The notes below the pieces were generated by a model that ran no database searches, was not told where the DNA came from, and saw only the letters and a list, made by a program, of their open reading frames with translations. Positions 59,614 through 64,000 of a stretch of DNA of 64,000 nt are shown here, piece by piece. The first letter of the stretch is position 1. Each line of letters starts with the position of its first letter. Both the position numbers and the translations under genes were made by a program. This DNA is from Byssothecium circinans (taxonomy: Eukaryota; Ascomycota; Dothideomycetes; Pleosporales; Massarinaceae). Location: the NCBI GenBank assembly GCA_010015675.1, contig ML976994.1:675607-739606 (forward strand). Direction: 5' to 3'.

Positions 59614-60008
59614 CTATTCTTGATGGCAATTTCCAAAAGTTCCAGAGCGGCTGTAAGACGGTTCCAATTTCTTGATCAATCCGTCGTACATTTCCTTCTT
59701 AGATTCGTGCTGCTCATAAACTTCGAGAGTCTTGGAATTGGTTATGCTCCGGAAGCATTCAATCTTGATGGTTCCTGCATACATGCCGCTGTCTCGTTTT
59801 TCAACTTTAAGCTTTAGATCTTTGGGCGGATCCGACATCTGTTTCTTGAGGTCTACAAGTTTCTCTACGCGCCCTGTAAGCTTTTTCGGATCAAGTTCGT
59901 TCATTCAGAGAGCGACATACCTTGCACTCGTCGGCGTACTTCTTCAATCTCAGGATCTGGTCCGTGCATAAGCTCCTTTTCTTTCCTATTTTTGACCGTG
60001 TTATCCAT
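59614..60008 (-). CDS. Small two-exon hypothetical protein
   Basis: Exon 1 is 60008-59921, the intron 59920-59874 (47 nt, GTATGT...CTTACAG) and exon 2 59873-59614; 115 aa. Exon 1 gives MDNTVKNRKEKELMHGPDPE. Exon 2 continues RVEKLVDLKKQMSDPPKDLK and KTLEVYEQHESKKEMYDGLI. It is highly charged, rich in Lys/Glu, probably helical, with no signal peptide or Cys pattern. The Gly codon split across the intron and the total length divisible by three support the model. I do not recognise the family. It borders the transposon block. Confidence 0.5.
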
Positions 60009-61029
60009 TTTTTGTTAACCGTGGTGTTTATTTCAAAATATAGAGCCTAGGACGCGTCTCCGAATTCTCTTATAAGATACTCTGAATCGCACAGTGTTTA
60101 GAAGCGATCATCGTCGATTAAAACTGTTGGGAATACTCGAAGCTGCCAATGAAGAAAAGTTTGTGGTTGTGAAGAGGAGGGTTCATTCAAAGCATTGCTA
60201 GATGTGCCTTTCATGTATTCCGCACTGGTGAGTCAATACCGGGCGATGAGTATACGATTGTTCAGACACATAAGGTAGAAATATGAGTCACCTCACCAGT
60301 CCTTCTCGTACGGCTTATAGCAAATGACACGTCATAAATTCAGGGAAGTTTACCACGTAAGTTTGTGGCGTGGAGTTGAAAGTGTGAAGTTGGAATTTAC
60401 ATGATATTAAGCCCTAAAATAAAAGGGACTCCTAACTACCATAGTACTAATTTGTCCTTGGGGGAGTTTTACCACCATTGCTGATTGATATTGAGACACA
60501 AAATTTCTATACAAAAGACAGGGAAAGCAAGCGCAAGATAGCTGAGCGACATAGGAACGAGCTGTATTGGGCTGGAGTATCTCAATGGTGTAATCGATGG
60601 CATTACAGAGGCGACGTGATCATGGGACCTTGAACTGTATGAGTATCTAAGAAGACAAAACCAGAAAGACATATTCGATAGCAAAGAACATGAAGTGACT
60701 CGAGTTTCGTTGACTGCCACGTTGACGGAATTGCATCACGGCTCGAGCGTCATGGAGGAGTCGTCGTCGATCGGAAAATCCCTTCTCCGCACCCGCATTT
60801 CTAAAACACGAAGAATGAGTGGCTGGTGGGTGGATGTGGCACGGCAGGTGTGGCTAGTGCCGACCGAACCGAACGACAATCTGCCCTTGGGGACACGCAT
60901 GCCAAGTAGGAAACATTGAACTTCAAGCAACAGCGAAACGAGCAGTCGCCTCACTCCGACAGCCCCCAATGGTGTTGCAATCCTCTATCCTCTACCTTTC
61001 AGCATACCGATAATTGTGCGCCGCCCGCC
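60009..61029. other. Intergenic stretch upstream of the RUD3-like gene
   Basis: No gene is recognised; it includes the RUD3 promoter and leader. Confidence 0.55.
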
Positions 61030-63065
61030 ATGTCTGCCGCTGCGACTTCCGACCCGGTGAAAGAAAGTGGTACGTAGCACCTGCATACATGGATGGTGAG
61101 GGAGAAGGAGGTGAAGGAGGGGTGATGTGGGGTAAGGCTGACTGGGGGAACAGGTGCGGCTTCGAAATCGAAAAAGAAGAAGAACAAGAAGAAGAGTGGT
61201 GGGGCGAACAAGGTCGAGGAAGCCGCGAGCGTGAATGGCAATGTTGAGAAGCATGAGGAGCATACCGATGAGCCCGAGGATGATGAGGAGGAGCAACACC
61301 CAGTATGACTCCCAATATGACTCCCAATATCTCGGCTACTTTGCTACCGACAAGAAGGAGCTGACACCTGTCCCAGCACCCAGCCGCACAATCGGCTGAC
61401 CGCGACGATGTCGATGACGACCAGCCGCTCTCCCCTACCGCAGCGCAAGCTAACGGGAACAAGTCGCATTCCATATCCTCCGCTGTCGCCCTCGGGCTCT
61501 CAAGATCACGCTCGCAACAAGGCCTATCACCCTCTCCACCTCCGCCATCAGACACAAGCGCTCGACTCGATGCGATAGCCAAGGAAAGGGATGCGTTACG
61601 GCAGGAGGTCATCGAACTCCGAAAGAGCTTGGAGGGCATACAGGAGAAGCATGAGTCGGAAATCAGTAGTCTGCAGGGCGAATTGGAAGAGTCAAACGAG
61701 AACAGAGACCACTTCGAGACGCAGTACCAGAACCTACTGGGAAGGGTGAATACGATCAAGACTTCGTTAGGTGACCGCTTGAAGGCTGACGCGGTAGGTC
61801 CCAACGCACAGGAGCGCAATTTGGGATATTGAACATGACTAAGTATCCCAACAGGCCAAGATTGCAGAGTATCAAACCCAGCTCACAGATCTGGAAGAGA
61901 GCAATCACGAACTTCAGGAGAACAATGCCTCATTAACAGAAGAACTCGAGAATTTACGAAAAGAGAGTGAATCACAGAAAGCGGAAGTCGAAAATCTCCG
62001 AAGCCGCGGAAACCTATCACAGCAAAACTGGATCAAGGAGCGTGATGAGCTCATCTCAAGAGAAGCTTATGCAAGGGAAGAGTTCGAGAATGCGAAGCAA
62101 GCCATGCAGGACTGGGAGGTACTTGCCATGAACGAGCGCTCATTACGAGAAAACCTCGCGGAGAAAGAGGGCGAGATGAGGGAACAGCTGGAAACATTGC
62201 GGGAAGCGTACGAGAAGGCCGCGAATGACCGTGATACCAACGGTCAGGCTGTAGAAGGCCTGCAGAAGGCTTTGCAGGAAGTGCAGAACTGTAAGCATTC
62301 CATTCACAACTGCATTGCGTAGAACTGACATGTGATTCAAGTGCGCAAGTCTGAGCTCAAAAGATCAGTCGAGACCTACGAGTTGCAAATCAATGACCTT
62401 CGGAAACAAGCACAAGTTGCGGATGAAGAAGCCGCCCTGGCCAAGTCAACACTCGAAAAGACACGGAAAGAGCTTGCAAGAGCACTGCCGTTCGAAAAGG
62501 AGGTCAAGGAGAAGAACCTACTCATCGGCAAGCTACGACATGAGGCGGTAACGCTGAATGAACATCTCACCAAAGCCCTGCGCATATTGAAAAAGGGCCG
62601 ACCAGAGGACAATGTGGACCGGCAGATCATCACAAACTATTTCCTTCATTTTCTCTCTATTGATAGATCGGATCCGAAGAAATTCGAGGCACTACAGCTC
62701 ATTGCCGCGCTGTTGGGCTGGACTGACGGTACGTCTTACAATTGATCCCCTAATATCTCTAGCTAATGGGGTTAGAACAACGCGAACAAGCTGGCCTCGC
62801 CCGACCTGGAGCATCCAACAGCAGTCTTCGCATACCCATGTCGCCCTTCCGGCGGACGCCGTCCACGCCATCGCTCAACAGCGGCATGAACGATCCCATG
62901 CTCATGGCCAGTAGCTCCAGTAACAAAGAGTCACTGGCCGAGCTCTGGTCAGACTTCCTCGAACGCGAAGCTGGTGAGGACTCTCGACGCGGAAGTGGCA
63001 GCGTTGCTACATCGCCTCCATCGCGGAGTGAGGCAGGAAGTGGTCTCGGCATTAGTGAGAAGTAA
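61030..63065 (+). CDS. RUD3: RUD3/GMAP-210-like golgin, six exons
   Basis: Exons are 61030-61069, 61154-61302, 61377-61793, 61855-62290, 62342-62728 and 62776-63065, with introns of 47-84 nt; 572 aa. The N-terminus has a Lys-rich run (SKSKKKKNKKKSGG) and an acidic patch (EDDEEEQ). Residues about 120-430 are long heptad-type coiled coil (LRQEVIELRKSLEG, LEESNHELQENNASLTEELE). A GRAB-type (GRIP-related Arf1-binding) domain begins near 440 (DRQIITNYFLHFLSIDRSD, then FEALQLIAALLGW). A Ser-rich tail (TPSTPSLNSG) ends the protein. Known role: Golgi tether recruited by Arf1 that helps organise the cis-Golgi and ER-Golgi traffic. All splice phases agree and the frame is intact. Confidence 0.9.
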
Positions 63066-63343
63066 TAGCATTTTCGCATTTTGAGTGACTTCTTGTATTT
63101 ATATACGATACCTCCTGGTCGCGTGTGGGGGCTACGACTACGGGATACTAGTGAGCTCATGAAAGTCACGGCTTTGGCGTTCCCGAGATTGAGCGACTTG
63201 ATGCGGTATGCTTAGATTTGCCTCGATGGCTAATATACATTCTTTTCCCTCTGTCTTTGTCACAGTTCCCAGTCATCTATAGGCTTCCCAAAATCTTCAC
63301 ATATCCCACAGTAGTGTTACAGCTTTCCTCCATATTCATCTGA

Positions 63344-63928
63344 TCACCGCGCCCTCCAATCGCCGTGCTTGATGATGGGCTTCTCTTCCCGCGGATCGGG
63401 CTCGGCGGTGCGCTTCCTCTTGTTCTCATCGCGGGCCTCGCGCTTGAGCTGCTTCTGCTGCTTGACGGTCGGTTTCCGGATGGACCACCAGACCTGCTCG
63501 AAGATGTTGGTCTTGATGGCTGTACCGTGTTAGACGAGACTACCTCAACCGATGATGGGCTGCATACCATCCACGCAGTATGGACATAGGATGTGTGCCC
63601 GCTTCACCCTCCCGCATGCCGAGCACTTGTTCAGCGATGTGAGGTCCTTGAGACCCTTGCCGGCCATGAACCGCTGGCGCTTCTTGCGATATGACGTCTT
63701 CTTCTTCGGCACCGCCTTCAGGATTCCTTCCCAGATATCTGCTAATGAGGGTATCGACGGGATGGAGAGTGCGGGGATTGCGAGGGCAGCGAACGGCGTG
63801 GGCAGTGACCGAAAGGGCTGCGAGAGACGCTGCAGGAGCGGCAGATTGAGGATGGGGTGCCGGGCAGGGCCATTGAGGGCGGGCAGCAGCGTCTGCCACA
63901 GCGGCGGCAATGGACGGGCGAGCGCCAT
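63344..63928 (-). CDS. MRPL32: Mitochondrial large-subunit ribosomal protein bL32m
   Basis: Exon 1 is 63928-63568, the intron 63567-63520 (48 nt, GTATGC...TCTAAC...TACAG) and exon 2 63519-63344; 178 aa. A hydrophobic/Arg-Pro N-terminal region (MALARPLPPLWQTLLP...) acts as presequence. The L32 core starts VPKKKTSYRKKRQRFMAGKG and has a zinc ribbon with two CxxC pairs (KCSACGRVKRAHILCPYC). The intron is needed to reach the conserved continuation IKTNIFEQVWWSIRKPT and to avoid a premature stop after PIIG. In yeast, the L32 presequence is cut by the m-AAA protease, which gates mitoribosome assembly. The frame is intact. It lies tail-to-tail with RUD3. Confidence 0.93.
63520..63567 (-). other. Intron in MRPL32
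   Basis: This 48-nt intron has a GTATGC donor, TCTAAC branch and TACAG acceptor. It joins CPYCVD to AIKTNIFEQVW with a split Ala codon. Confidence 0.85.
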
Positions 63929-64000
63929 GGCGAGGGCAATGGGGCTGTTTGATGGATCGTCAGATGTTGTCGGCGCGACTTTTGGTGTTTTGCACGAATC

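Noticed and set aside
63538..63567. A 30-nt intron using GTTGAG as donor in MRPL32
   Set aside because: Too short to splice; the GTATGC donor at 63567 gives a normal 48-nt intron and a conserved protein join.

Overview
This window is nuclear DNA of a filamentous ascomycete (Pezizomycotina). Dothideomycetes is my best guess, but that is inference. The evidence is short introns (about 45-125 nt) with GT...AG ends and CTAAC/CTGAC-like branch points, fungal gene families (MYG1, ICE2, Zn2Cys6 factor, RUD3, mitochondrial ribosomal proteins uL3m and bL32m), a small secreted protein, and transposons whose Gln codons have become TAG/TAA, as repeat-induced point mutation (RIP) would leave. All gene models below were joined by hand from splice signals, and every joined model has a length divisible by three.

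Layout. 0-4.8 kb: a decayed pogo/Fot1-like transposon, an FHA-protein kinase gene with one nonsense codon, and a second broken gene. 6.6-10.1 kb: an intact divergent housekeeping pair, MYG1 (-) and ICE2 (+). 11.6-20.4 kb: first part of an accessory compartment holding a protease-like pseudogene, a related short gene and an intact-ended hAT transposon. 25.4-32.0 kb: a second gene island with a Zn2Cys6/maltose-acetyltransferase fusion, uL3m and a secreted Cys-containing protein. 32.8-59.0 kb: a transposon-rich accessory block. 59.6-63.9 kb: a small two-exon gene, a RUD3-like golgin and bL32m.

The main discovery is a family of six related loci, all on the + strand, between 11.6 and 59 kb. They share an N-terminal domain with a W-(D/N)-F-(D/E)-K-x-Y core, and a phase-2 intron at one fixed codon in four of the five copies where it can be checked. 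Three loci carry only this domain (about 16.2, 38.5 and 40.4 kb); the 40.4 kb copy is fully open and begins with a MGxxxSK N-myristoylation-type peptide encoded by its own micro-exon. Two loci add a C-terminal trypsin-like (PA-clan) module with His (TAGH), Asp and Ser (GDSG) motifs (11.65 and 50.96 kb). The sixth (45.7 kb) is a fragment of the protease module. I do not recognise the N-terminal domain as a named family.

Most of these loci have been hit by transposons whose exact ends I could define by target-site duplications. The 50.96 kb protease gene has one hAT element 45 bp upstream of its ATG and another inside exon 4 that itself contains a third hAT. The 38.5 kb copy is split by a hAT that contains another hAT. 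The 45.7 kb fragment is split by a 552-bp tRNA-headed SINE with a (CCAA)n tail. Removing the insertions restores one reading frame in the 50.96 kb gene (527 codons, two TAG stops). Two assembly gaps (32943-33467 and 50418-50782) lie inside transposons.
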